From the NCBI GenBank assembly GCA_031253995.1, contig JAIRVG010000044.1, positions 53,912-117,911 on the forward strand: a DNA stretch of 64,000 nt, read 5' to 3'. Origin of the DNA: Paucimonas sp. (GTDB lineage Bacteria > Pseudomonadota > Gammaproteobacteria > Pseudomonadales > Pseudomonadaceae). The notes beneath the pieces are model-generated. The model did not search any database and was not told the DNA's origin. It worked only from the letters and a program-made list of their open reading frames with translations. Below, piece by piece: positions 26,448 to 34,709 of the stretch. Position 1 is the first letter of the stretch. Each line of letters opens with the position of its first letter. Both the position numbers and the translations under genes were made by a program.

Positions 26448-27455
26448 ATGAGCAAGGCCATCTACGTCCAACCCGGCGGCGGCTACGACAAGGTCGTGGT
26501 CGGCCGCAGCGAAGCGCCAGTCCCGGCGGCCGGGGAGATCACCGTGCGCCTGCACGCCAACTCCCTCAACTATCACGACTTCGCCGTGGTCAGCGGCATG
26601 TGGGGCCCGAGAGCGCCGCGCATTCCCATGGCCGATGGCGCCGGCGAGGTGATCGCGGTGGGCGAGGGCGTCAGCGAGTTCGCCGTGGGCGATGGGGTGG
26701 TCAGCACCTTCTTCCCCGACTGGCTCGACGGCCAGCCGCTGGTGGAAGGCTTCGCCACGGTGCCCGGCGACGGCATCGACGGCTATGCCCGCGAGGTGGT
26801 GACCGCCCGCGCGACGTCCTTCACCCGCGCGCCCAAGGGCTACAGCCACGCCGAAGCCGCGACCCTGACCACCGCCGGCCTCACCGCCTGGCGTGCGCTG
26901 ATGGCCGACGACTCGCTCAAGCCCGGTGATTCGGTGCTGGTGCAGGGCACCGGTGGCGTGTCGATCTTCGCCCTGCAGTTCGCCAAGGCGGCGGGTGCCA
27001 CGGTGATCGCCACGTCGTCCAGCGACGAGAAGCTGGAACGTCTCAAGACCCTCGGCGCCGACGAGGTGATCAACTACCGCAGCACGCCGGAGTGGGGCGA
27101 GAAAGTGCGCGCCCTGACCGACAACCGTGGCGTGGATCATGTAATCGAGGTGGGTGGCCCGGCGACCCTGGAGCAGTCGATGACGGCGGTGCGCATCGGC
27201 GGGCATGTGTCGATGATCGGCATCCTCACCGGCGTTGCCGGGCAGTTGCCGCTGGTCCAGGCGCTGGTGCGGCAGATCCGCCTGCAGGGCGTGCTGGTGG
27301 GCAGCCGGGCGCAGCAGCAGGCGATGATCCGCGCCATCGATGCCAATGGCCTGCGCCCGGTGGTGGACAAAGTGTTCGAGCTGGAGCAGATCGTCGAGGC
27401 GTTCCAGTACCAGGAAAGCAACCGGCACTTCGGCAAGATCTGCCTGGGGTTCTAG
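26448..27455 (+). CDS. Zinc-free MDR/quinone-oxidoreductase-type NAD(P)-dependent dehydrogenase
   Basis: A 335-residue medium-chain dehydrogenase/reductase. Its GroES-like domain (NSLNYHDFAVVSGMWG, PRIPMADGAGEVIAVGEGV) lacks the usual catalytic zinc cysteines. The nucleotide domain has VLVQGTGGVSIFALQFAKAAGATVIATS (about 164-191), and VDKVFELEQIVEAFQY lies near the C-terminus. It probably reduces enones, quinones or aldehydes. It is divergent from the sigma-factor gene; no sign of iron control is specific to it. Confidence 0.85.
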   Translation: MSKAIYVQPGGGYDKVVVGRSEAPVPAAGEITVRLHANSLNYHDFAVVSGMWGPRAPRIPMADGAGEVIAVGEGVSEFAVGDGVVSTFFPDWLDGQPLVEGFATVPGDGIDGYAREVVTARATSFTRAPKGYSHAEAATLTTAGLTAWRALMADDSLKPGDSVLVQGTGGVSIFALQFAKAAGATVIATSSSDEKLERLKTLGADEVINYRSTPEWGEKVRALTDNRGVDHVIEVGGPATLEQSMTAVRIGGHVSMIGILTGVAGQLPLVQALVRQIRLQGVLVGSRAQQQAMIRAIDANGLRPVVDKVFELEQIVEAFQYQESNRHFGKICLGF

Positions 27456-27457
27456 AC

Positions 27458-27485
27458 CGTCATCGCCGGCGTTGCCGGCGATGAC
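27458..27485. terminator. Hairpin between convergent genes
   Basis: TCATCGCCGGCGTTGCCGGCGATGA (27460-27484) is a near-perfect stem-loop immediately after the oxidoreductase stop and before the receptor stop. No U-tract, so it may be a REP-like stabiliser instead of an intrinsic terminator. Confidence 0.5.
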
Positions 27486-27494
27486 GCCTCCCTA

Positions 27495-29702
27495 TCAGAA
27501 CGCGTAGGTCGCCGACAGGATCGCCGAACGTGCGTCCCCGTACTCGATCGCCGAGGACCGTGCCGCCGTGCCGTTCTGCTGGCGCACGCGCTCGACATAG
27601 TCCTTGTCGAACAGGTTGTTCACGTTCAGCTGCAGGTCCAGGTTCTCGTTGACCTTGTAGGCAACCATGGCGTTGTGCACCCAGTAGTCCGGCAGCTTGG
27701 CGGTGGTGCTGGAGCTGACGTTGCGCTCGCTGACGTAACGCGCGCCATACCCCAGGGTCCAGCCGGCCGGCAACTGGTAGGTGGTCCACAGGTTCAGCGA
27801 GCGCGGCGGCGTGTTGCCCAGGGCCTGGCCCTCACGGGCGATGCCGGCGGCGGTGTCGGCGGCCTTGAGGGTCTCGCTGTCGAGGAAGGTGTAGTTGGCG
27901 AATACGTCCCAATGCTCGGTGACATGCCCGGTCACGCCGACTTCCACACCCTGCACGCGCTGCTTGCCGGCCAGTTGGGTCGAGCCGTCGGCCATGGTTT
28001 CCCGGGCGTTGTCCTTGGTCACGCGGAAGATCGCCGCGTCCAGTTCCAGGCGCTTGTCCAGCAGCTCCCACTTGGTGCCCAGTTCCCAGGTCTCGTTCTT
28101 TTCCGGCTCGACGTTCTCGGTGGTCGCACTCAGGCCGCCACCGCTGGACGCCAGGCTTTCCGCGGAGGGGTTGAACGAGTTGCCCCAGGCCAGGTAGATG
28201 CGGCCGTTCTCGGCCGGCTTGTAGACCAGGCCGGCACGCCCGCTGACCTTGTCGTCATTGGACTCGAAGGTGCTGGTGCGCACATGGCTCGCCGAGTAGC
28301 CATGGGCTTCGCCTTCGAAGCGGTCGTAGCGCAGGCCGAGGTTGAGGTCCCATTGCTCGTGCAGGGCGATGGTGTCGAAGACGTAGAGCGCCTTGTTGGT
28401 CAGCTCGGTCTCGGTGTAGCCGCTGACGGTCTTCGGCGCCGGGCCGTTCCAGTGGCCTGGCGGGTTGCTCAGGTCATAGCCGGTGCTCGGGTACAGCGAG
28501 GTACCCAGGCCGTGGTTGTAGGTCTTGAGGTCGAGGGTCTCGCGGGAGATTTCCGCGCCCGCCACCACGTCGTGGCGCATGCCCAGCACGTCGAAGTTGC
28601 CGATCAGGTTGGTCTGGTTGATCCACATCTCGGTGGTGGCGTCGCGGCCGTAGGCCTGTGGCCCGGCGGGCAGGTAACGGCCGGCAGGCACGCCGACGGT
28701 GTTGACGTGGGACGCCGAGACCACGGTATCGCGCGCCACCTGGCTGTAGCGGGTGAGGTTCTGCAGGCGCAGGTTGTCGTTGAAGTCGTGTTCCAGGTTG
28801 GCGGTGAAGGAACTCTGTTCGATCTCTTCCTTGTCCAGGTTCTTCCAGCCGAAGTAGCTCTCGCGGTCGACGCCTGCGAGTTTCTTGCCGTCCAGGGCCG
28901 GGACGCCGTAGTCCGGCAGGTTGTCGTCCTTCTGATGGAAGGCACTCAGGGTCAGGCGCGTGTCTTCGCTCAGGCCCAGGCGCAGGGAGGGCGCGATGCC
29001 CCAGCGCTCGCGGTCGATCTCGTCGCGGCCGGCCACGTCGTTCTGGTGACCCATGAGGTTGATGCGGAACGCACTGTCATGCCCCACGCCGTCCAGCGGC
29101 TGGTTGCTGTCCAGGGTCATGCGGTAGTAGCTGTCGGTGCCGATGCTGCCGCCCAGGCGGGTGAAGGCCTGGTCCTTGGGCTGCTTGCTGATCACGTTGA
29201 TGCTGCCGCCGGTGGTGCCGGCGCCGCCGAACACCGAGTTGGGGCCCTTGATCACCTCGACCTGCTCGATGTTGAAGGTGTCGCTGCGGGTGGTCTGGGC
29301 GCTGTCGCGCAGGCCGTCGATCTGGATATTGCTGTTGGCCGAGAAGCCGCGGATGTTGATGCTGTCGCCGGAGCCGCCGCCGCCTTCACCGGCGTTGAAG
29401 GTGATCCCGGAAACGTTCGACAGCACCTGGCGCAGGCTCAGCGCCTGCTGCTCCTCGATGAGCTTGGGCGGCACCACGGTGATGGTCTGCGGGACGTCCA
29501 CCAGCGGCTTGGCGTACTTCGCCGAAGCTGACTGCTCGGTGCGCGAGCCCTGGTCCTGCTGGGCCTGGACCTTGAGGCTGTCGAGTTCGACGGGCTTGTT
29601 CTGCTCGGCCAGCGCACCGGTGGCGGAGGAGGCGACCGCCAGGCCGATGGCCGAGGCGAGCAGGCGACGTGGAGGCAAGGCGGCGATACTGTTTTTGTTC
29701 AT
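27495..29702 (-). CDS. TonB-dependent siderophore receptor (PiuA/Fiu catecholate type)
   Basis: A 735-residue outer-membrane receptor without an STN domain. A signal peptide ends about residue 32 (ATGALAEQN). The TonB-box/plug region contains PLVDVPQTITVVPPKLIEEQ, INIRGFSANSNIQIDGLRD, and VEVIKGPNSVFGGAGTTGGS (about 65-180). The barrel ends ILSATYAF with a terminal Phe. Overall it matches Fiu/PiuA-type receptors for catecholate siderophores. Its upstream region is very AT-rich and could hold a Fur box. It is transcribed convergently with the oxidoreductase gene. Confidence 0.9.
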   Translation of the reverse strand: MNKNSIAALPPRRLLASAIGLAVASSATGALAEQNKPVELDSLKVQAQQDQGSRTEQSASAKYAKPLVDVPQTITVVPPKLIEEQQALSLRQVLSNVSGITFNAGEGGGGSGDSINIRGFSANSNIQIDGLRDSAQTTRSDTFNIEQVEVIKGPNSVFGGAGTTGGSINVISKQPKDQAFTRLGGSIGTDSYYRMTLDSNQPLDGVGHDSAFRINLMGHQNDVAGRDEIDRERWGIAPSLRLGLSEDTRLTLSAFHQKDDNLPDYGVPALDGKKLAGVDRESYFGWKNLDKEEIEQSSFTANLEHDFNDNLRLQNLTRYSQVARDTVVSASHVNTVGVPAGRYLPAGPQAYGRDATTEMWINQTNLIGNFDVLGMRHDVVAGAEISRETLDLKTYNHGLGTSLYPSTGYDLSNPPGHWNGPAPKTVSGYTETELTNKALYVFDTIALHEQWDLNLGLRYDRFEGEAHGYSASHVRTSTFESNDDKVSGRAGLVYKPAENGRIYLAWGNSFNPSAESLASSGGGLSATTENVEPEKNETWELGTKWELLDKRLELDAAIFRVTKDNARETMADGSTQLAGKQRVQGVEVGVTGHVTEHWDVFANYTFLDSETLKAADTAAGIAREGQALGNTPPRSLNLWTTYQLPAGWTLGYGARYVSERNVSSSTTAKLPDYWVHNAMVAYKVNENLDLQLNVNNLFDKDYVERVRQQNGTAARSSAIEYGDARSAILSATYAF

Positions 29703-29790
29703 GAGAATCGTTCCCTTTTAAAATTGGCGCGATTCTAGTTACGAAATTTTCACAATTACAAATAATTTACATTTCTAATCGTTTGGCTAA
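29703..29790. promoter_or_regulatory. AT-rich promoter region of the TonB receptor, possible Fur box
   Basis: AATTACAAATAATTTACATTT (29754-29774, given here as 20+1 bases of an imperfect palindrome) is the best Fur-box candidate upstream of the receptor. Assignment rests on AT-rich symmetry and gene function only. Confidence 0.4.
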
Positions 29791-29940
29791 TTTGGATCCA
29801 AATTCGGCTAATAAGGAAGAAACGTGCAGCCTTCTCCCGAAGAGCCCTGGCGAAGGTTGCGCTTGCAACTGCCGCGCAATCCGACTGAACCCCGACGCGC
29901 CAGGCTCGCCTAACGAAAACATGCAAACGGGAGACAGCCT

Positions 29941-30153
29941 ATGGAACACGGATACCTGTGGATCACCCTGGCGGTGCTGCTGGCAGTGCTGGAGGTGTGG
30001 GCCATCAAGCGCATCATCGGCAGCCCCGCGCGGGCCGAGAGCAAGATGATGTGGATCGTTTTCGTGGTTTTCGTGCCGGTGCTCGGCCTGCTGGTGTGGG
30101 GCCTGGCCGGACCCAAGTCGCGCCCGGGCGTGCCCCTGTCGAAGGAGGGCTGA
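29941..30153 (+). CDS. Small membrane protein, PLDc_N-like
   Basis: A 70-residue protein with two membrane segments (about 6-22, LWITLAVLLAVLEVWAI, and about 38-57, MWIVFVVFVPVLGLLVWGL), the pattern of the phospholipase D/nuclease N-terminal (PLDc_N) domain found alone in many Pseudomonas. A GGGAG site precedes the ATG. It stands alone, convergent with the LysE gene. Function unknown. Confidence 0.72.
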   Translation: MEHGYLWITLAVLLAVLEVWAIKRIIGSPARAESKMMWIVFVVFVPVLGLLVWGLAGPKSRPGVPLSKEG

Positions 30154-30154
30154 T

Positions 30155-30769
30155 TCAGGCCAGCAAGCGCTCTGCCAGCAGCACCACGGCGATGGTGATC
30201 ATCGCCAGGCCGGACAGGCGGCTGACGTTCTTCGCCGCTGCCGGGCGGGTCTGCAGCACGCTGCGGGCGCTGTAGCCGACCAGCAGGTAGATGATCGCGC
30301 AGCTCACCGCGTGCAGCAGGCCGAGGGCGATGATCTGCGTCGCCACCGGCCAGTTCGACAGTGGATCGGTGAACTGCGGCAGCAGGGCGAGGAACAGCAG
30401 GAACACCTTGGGGTTCAGGCCGCTGACGCAGAAGCCGCGGATCGCCCAGCTCGCCCAGGACTCCGACTTCTGCTCGCTGGCTGCGGGCGCCGCAGGTTTC
30501 CACAGCATATTGACGCCCATCCACAGCAGGTAGAGCGCGCCGACCACGGTCATCACGGCCATTGCCGCGGGATTGTTGGCCAGCAGCGCACCGGCGCCAG
30601 CGGCGACGATCAGGGTCGCCAGCAGATGCCCGGACAGCAATCCTGCCACGGCAGGCACCACCCAGCGCCCGCGGATGCCGGCGGAAATCACGTAGGCCCA
30701 GTCCACCCCGGGGGTGATCACGAAAAGAAAGGACACCGCCCAGAATGCGGCCAATACGCTGACAGTCAC
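30155..30769 (-). CDS. LysE/RhtB-family exporter
   Basis: A 204-residue amino-acid exporter with about six membrane segments; FLFVITPGVDWAYVISAGIRGR (about 16-37) is the family signature and GFCVSGLNPKVFLLFLALLPQF marks the second half. The start is a GTG at 30769, with AGGAG eight bases upstream; a longer reading from 30940 would overlap the divergent Lrp gene and has no support. The divergent Lrp-type regulator suggests induction by an exported amino acid. Confidence 0.87.
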   Translation of the reverse strand: MTVSVLAAFWAVSFLFVITPGVDWAYVISAGIRGRWVVPAVAGLLSGHLLATLIVAAGAGALLANNPAAMAVMTVVGALYLLWMGVNMLWKPAAPAASEQKSESWASWAIRGFCVSGLNPKVFLLFLALLPQFTDPLSNWPVATQIIALGLLHAVSCAIIYLLVGYSARSVLQTRPAAAKNVSRLSGLAMITIAVVLLAERLLA

Positions 30770-30882
30770 TTGGAAACTCCTGATAGTCCGTTGAACGTCT
30801 TCCCAGAAGAGTACGCAAGCGTCGCGGGGATTATCTTTCGTATATCCTGACGTTTCGCCAGTCAGGTGGAAGATCCTTCCAG

Positions 30883-31335
30883 ATGGACCGTATTGATCGA
30901 AAGATTCTTGCCGAGCTGCAACGGGATGGCCGGCAATCACTGACCGACCTCGCCGAGCGGGTCGGGCTCAGCCTCTCGCCGTGCCATCGCCGGGTGCGGG
31001 CGATGGAGGAGTCCGGGGTGATCCAGGGCTACCGTGCCTACCTGTCGCCCACGGAGCTGGGGCTGAACTTTGCCGCCATCGTCTTCGTCACCTTGCGCGA
31101 GGGGCACCAGCAGGCGGTGCAGGCGTTCGAGGCGGCGCTGCCGGAGATTGCGCAGATTCTCGATGCGCAGCGGTTGTTCGGTGATCCGGACTACATGTTG
31201 CGGGTGGTCACCCGTGATTTGCCGGCGTTCCAGCAGCTGTATGACGAGCACCTGGCGAGGTTGCCGAACGTGCAGCGGTTGAGTTCGACGCTGGTGATGA
31301 AGCAGGTGATCCAGGATCGGCCGTTGCCGATTTGA
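30883..31335 (+). CDS. Lrp/AsnC-family transcriptional regulator
   Basis: A 150-residue Lrp-type protein: an N-terminal helix-turn-helix (MDRIDRKILAELQRDGRQS, LSLSPCHRRVRAMEESGVI) and a C-terminal RAM domain (FGDPDYMLRVVTRDL). It is divergent from the LysE exporter, 113 bp apart, the usual arrangement for a local regulator. It is distinct from the Lrp gene at 14.5 kb. Confidence 0.92.
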   Translation: MDRIDRKILAELQRDGRQSLTDLAERVGLSLSPCHRRVRAMEESGVIQGYRAYLSPTELGLNFAAIVFVTLREGHQQAVQAFEAALPEIAQILDAQRLFGDPDYMLRVVTRDLPAFQQLYDEHLARLPNVQRLSSTLVMKQVIQDRPLPI

Positions 31336-31360
31336 AGCCTGTCGCGTAGAGAACACGGAC

Positions 31361-31392
31361 CCTGTGGGAGCGGGTAAACCCGCTCCTATGGG
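31361..31392. repeat. Single REP palindrome
   Basis: TGGGAGCGGGTAAACCCGCTCCTA (about 31364-31387) between the convergent Lrp and oxygenase genes. Confidence 0.8.
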
Positions 31393-31407
31393 TTGTTCCA
31401 TGAGAGA

Positions 31408-32373
31408 TCAGGCCTGCTCCGCCTCCCGCCGATACGCATAGGTCTCGGCAAACCGCGACAGCATGTAGTCACTGCACGACACCGGCGGGTACTTCGGCGG
31501 GTTGTCCGGGCCGGAGCAGTTGGGCAGGCAACTGATCCGGGTATCCGGATGCGGCTCGGCGAAGAACGGCATCGAGTAGCGATCCCGACCCTGCGGGCTG
31601 ATCACCCGGTGCGGCGTGGACTTGTAACGGTCGTTGCTCCAGCGCGCCATCATGTCGCCGATGTTCACCACGTAGCTTCCTTCGATCGGCGGCGCGTCGA
31701 TCCATTCGCCGTCCAGGCTGCGCACCTGCAAGCCGCCCGCGCTGTCCTGATAGAGCAAGGTCACACAGCCATAGTCGGTGTGCGCGCCGGCGCCCTGCTG
31801 CTCGGCGCTGCTGGCGGTCTGCCGGGGCGGGTAGTGGATCATGCGGAACACGCTGATCGGGTCGGCGAAGCGCTGGTCGAAGAAGTCTTCGTCGATATCC
31901 AGGGCCAGGGCCATGGCCCGCAGCAGGGTCAGGGACAGCGCGTGCATGTCCTCGTAGTGCTGCTGCAGCAGGGGTTCCCAGCCGGGCAGGTCCGGGTGGC
32001 GATTCGGCCCGCGCAGCGGTTTTCCCGCGAGCACGTCGGGGTGTCCGGCGTCCATGTGGAAACCCATGTCGAAGGTCTCCTTGAGGTCGCTCGGCCGGTT
32101 CGGGTCGAGCTGCTCGGTGGCGACGGCACCGTAACCGCGATGGTGGGCGCTGCGGGTGATGTCGATGCGCAGCTTCTCGTCCGCCGGGCGAGCGAAGAAA
32201 TCCTCGGCGGCGGCCTTCAGTTCGGCGATGCGCGTGGCCGGGATCGGATGCCCGGTGATGTAGTAGAACCCCCATTGGCGACAGGCGCTGTCGATCTGCC
32301 GGGCCACGGCCTGGCGGGCGGCAGGGTCGTCGCGGTAGAGAGGGGCGATGTCGATGACGGGCAAGGTGCTCAT
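31408..32373 (-). CDS. 2-oxoglutarate/Fe(II)-dependent oxygenase, isopenicillin-N-synthase-like
   Basis: A 321-residue oxygenase. A DIOX_N region (LPVIDIAPLYRDD, CRQWGFYYITGH) is followed by the 2OG-Fe(II) core: GAHTDYGCVTLL (H-x-D), STPHRVISPQGRDRYSMPFF (distal His and the R-x-S that binds 2-oxoglutarate). All catalytic residues are present. It is the last gene of a nucleoside-type ABC importer operon and overlaps the binding-protein gene by 4 bp (ATGA), so its substrate is probably what the importer brings in, perhaps a purine, nucleoside or modified base. The substrate assignment is inference. Confidence 0.88.
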   Translation of the reverse strand: MSTLPVIDIAPLYRDDPAARQAVARQIDSACRQWGFYYITGHPIPATRIAELKAAAEDFFARPADEKLRIDITRSAHHRGYGAVATEQLDPNRPSDLKETFDMGFHMDAGHPDVLAGKPLRGPNRHPDLPGWEPLLQQHYEDMHALSLTLLRAMALALDIDEDFFDQRFADPISVFRMIHYPPRQTASSAEQQGAGAHTDYGCVTLLYQDSAGGLQVRSLDGEWIDAPPIEGSYVVNIGDMMARWSNDRYKSTPHRVISPQGRDRYSMPFFAEPHPDTRISCLPNCSGPDNPPKYPPVSCSDYMLSRFAETYAYRREAEQA

Positions 32374-33452
32374 TTCGGCAACTCGGCAGTGATGCCCTTG
32401 ACGTAGTAGTTCATGCCCGCCAGCTCGGCATTGCTGGCCACGGCGCCGGCGGCGATCCTGACGGTGCCGTCCTTGTCGGTGATCGGCCCGGTGAAGGGGT
32501 GGAACGAGCCGTCCTTGATACTGGCGATGATCTGTTCGGCGCCGCTCTTCACGTCGGCGGGCACCAGGTCGCTGATCGGCAGTTCGATGGTACCTTCGGC
32601 CAGGCCGCCCCAGTAGTCCTGGGATTTCCAGGTGCGGTCCATGACCGCCTGGGCGCTCTTGATGTAGTGCGGACCCCAGTTGTTGACGATGGAGGTCAGC
32701 ACCGCCTTGGGACCGAAGTGGGCCATGTCCGAGGCATAGCCGATGGCATACACGCCGCGGCGTTCGGCGGTCTGGATCGGTGCCGGACTGTCGGTGTGCT
32801 GGAAGATCACGTCGACGCCCTGGTCGATCAGGGCGTTGGCGGCATCGGCTTCCTTGCCCGGGTCGAACCAGGAGTTGACCCACACCACCTTGATCTCGGT
32901 ACCGGGGTTGTACTTGTCCAGGGCCAGCTGGATGGCGTTGATGTCGCGGATCACTTCCGGGATCGGGAAGGAGGCGACGTAGCCGATCTTCCTGGTCTTG
33001 GTCATCTTCGCCGCGAGGTAGCCGCCGACGTAGCGGCCTTCATAGGAGGTGGCCAGGTAGGTGCCGAGGTTCTTGTCCTGCTTGTAGCCGGTGGCGTGTT
33101 CGAAGGTGACCTTGGGGAACTGTTTGGCGACCTTGGCCGTCGGGTTCATGTAGCCGAACGAGGTGGCGAACACCAGGTCGTAGCCGCCCTTGGCCATGTT
33201 GCGAATGACCCGCTCGGCATCGGCGCCTTCCGGCACGTTCTCGACGAAGCTGGTATCGACCTTGTCACCGAACTGCTTGATCAGCGCCTGGCGGCCCTGC
33301 TCGTGCTGGTAGGTCCAGCCGTGGTCGCCGATGGGGCCGATGTAGACGAAGCCGACCTTCAGCGGGTCGGCGGCGGAGGCGGACAGTACGCTGCTCAGGC
33401 CGATGGCGGCGGCGAGGGCGCGGAGCAGGTTCTTGCTTTTCTTCTGGTGCAT
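32370..33452 (-). CDS. BMP/PnrA-family ABC transporter substrate-binding protein
   Basis: A 360-residue periplasmic binding protein with a signal peptide (residues 1 to about 28, ending VLSASA) and the basic-membrane-protein fold: VGFVYIGPIGDHGWTYQHEQGR (about 33-54), FVENVPEGADAERVIRNMA, FATSFGYMNP, and DVIFQHTDSPA. BMP proteins bind purine nucleosides or related compounds. No lipobox is seen, so it is soluble rather than a lipoprotein. It follows the two permease genes after a 267-bp gap containing a REP. Confidence 0.9.
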   Translation of the reverse strand: MHQKKSKNLLRALAAAIGLSSVLSASAADPLKVGFVYIGPIGDHGWTYQHEQGRQALIKQFGDKVDTSFVENVPEGADAERVIRNMAKGGYDLVFATSFGYMNPTAKVAKQFPKVTFEHATGYKQDKNLGTYLATSYEGRYVGGYLAAKMTKTRKIGYVASFPIPEVIRDINAIQLALDKYNPGTEIKVVWVNSWFDPGKEADAANALIDQGVDVIFQHTDSPAPIQTAERRGVYAIGYASDMAHFGPKAVLTSIVNNWGPHYIKSAQAVMDRTWKSQDYWGGLAEGTIELPISDLVPADVKSGAEQIIASIKDGSFHPFTGPITDKDGTVRIAAGAVASNAELAGMNYYVKGITAELPK

Positions 33453-33719
33453 CGGGGGAAAGCTCCTATAGGTCTTTTGTCATGGCCGTGTCGGGCGTTT
33501 CGGTTACTGCAAGAAGTTGACCAGGTGGGCAAATAATCGGGGTCGATGGCGCCGGAGCAAGGCTGGCGCTGCCTTCGGCCGTTTGTAGGAGCTGGCTTGT
33601 CGTGTGACGAACCACTGCGAAGGACCGCGAAGCGGTCCCAAAATGGTGCAGCCAGTACCCTTTATGGGACCGCTCTGCGGTCCTTCGCAGGCAAGCCAGC
33701 TCCTACAGGGGGCGCGCGT
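33453..33719. repeat. Large nested inverted repeat (REP doublet) inside the ABC operon
   Basis: The arms about 33585-33641 (TGTAGGAGCTGGCTTG then CGAAGGACCGCGAAGCGGTCCC) and 33665-33707 (GGGACCGCTCTGCGGTCCTTCG then CAAGCCAGCTCCTACA) pair around a short loop. It separates the permease genes from the binding-protein gene, as REPs often do where message levels must differ. No other element seen in this gap. Confidence 0.8.
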
Positions 33720-34646
33720 TCAGTGGCCCGCTTTCCATGGCTGCCCCAGTGACACTGGCGCATACAGCCGCGTCTTCAACGCATCCCGCGACAGCACCAC
33801 CAGCACCAGGATCGTCGCCACATAAGGCAGCATCGCCAGCAGGTTGGCCGGGAAGCTGACCCCGATGCCCTGGGCCACCAGGTGCAGAATGCTGGCCAGG
33901 CCGAACAGCCAGGCGCCCAGCAGCACGCGGAACACCCGCCAGCTGGCGAACACCACCAGCGCCAGGGCGATCCAGCCGCGGCCGGCGGTCATGTTTTCCG
34001 CCCACATCGGCGTGTAGGCCAGCGACAGGTAGCTCCCTGCCAGCCCCGCCATGGCCCCGCCGAACAGCACCGCCAGGGTGCGCACCCGCAACACCGGCAG
34101 GCCCATGGCGCTGGCAGCGTCGGGGTTTTCGCCGACGGCCTGGAGGATCAGGCCGACGCGGCTTTTCAGCAGCACCCAGGCAAGCAGGCCGAACAGGGCG
34201 AAGGACAGGTAGACCAGCACATCCTGGTTGAACAGCATGTGGCCGATGATCGGCAGGTCGCTCAGCAGCGGGATCGCCACTGGCTCGAAGCCGCTCAACG
34301 GCTTGCCGACCCAGGCCGCGCCGACGAACGACGACAGCCCCACGCCAAAGATGGTCAGGGCCAGCCCGGTGGCCACCTGGTTGGCCTGGCAGCCGAGCGC
34401 CGCCAGGGCGAACAGCGCCGCCAGCAGCATCCCGGCCAGGCAGGCCAGCAGCACGCCGAGCCACAGGCTGCCGGTGGCGAAGGCGGTGATGAAGCCCACC
34501 GCCGCGCCGAACAGCATCATGCCTTCCTGGCCGAGGTTGAGTACGCCGCTCTTCTCGCACACCAGTTCGCCCAGGGCGACCAGCAACAACGGGGTGCCGC
34601 AGCGCACCATGGCGTAGAGGATATTGCTCAGCAGATCGAGATCCAT
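33720..34646 (-). CDS. Nucleoside-type ABC transporter permease 2
   Basis: A 308-residue inner-membrane permease of the BPD_transp_2 family (YufQ/BmpD-like), with about eight membrane segments. Signatures are LNLGQEGMMLFGAAVGF (about 35-51) and PMWAENMTAGRGWIALALVVFA (about 212-233). It pairs with the permease upstream to form the translocation channel. Its start lies 63 bp after the end of that gene. Confidence 0.88.
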   Translation of the reverse strand: MDLDLLSNILYAMVRCGTPLLLVALGELVCEKSGVLNLGQEGMMLFGAAVGFITAFATGSLWLGVLLACLAGMLLAALFALAALGCQANQVATGLALTIFGVGLSSFVGAAWVGKPLSGFEPVAIPLLSDLPIIGHMLFNQDVLVYLSFALFGLLAWVLLKSRVGLILQAVGENPDAASAMGLPVLRVRTLAVLFGGAMAGLAGSYLSLAYTPMWAENMTAGRGWIALALVVFASWRVFRVLLGAWLFGLASILHLVAQGIGVSFPANLLAMLPYVATILVLVVLSRDALKTRLYAPVSLGQPWKAGH

Positions 34647-34709
34647 GGTCGAAGCCTCAGACTGCGCGCCACGGGCGGCAGGTCAACGAAGAAAAGGTAA
34701 GTGATGGCA

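Noticed and set aside
27675..29531. Plus-strand frame of 618 codons opposite the second TonB receptor
   Set aside because: No start context or motif; the receptor on the minus strand has full plug and barrel signatures.
30770..30940. Longer N-terminus for the LysE exporter
   Set aside because: It would overlap the divergent Lrp gene and add a hydrophilic stretch; the GTG at 30769 has a good ribosome site.
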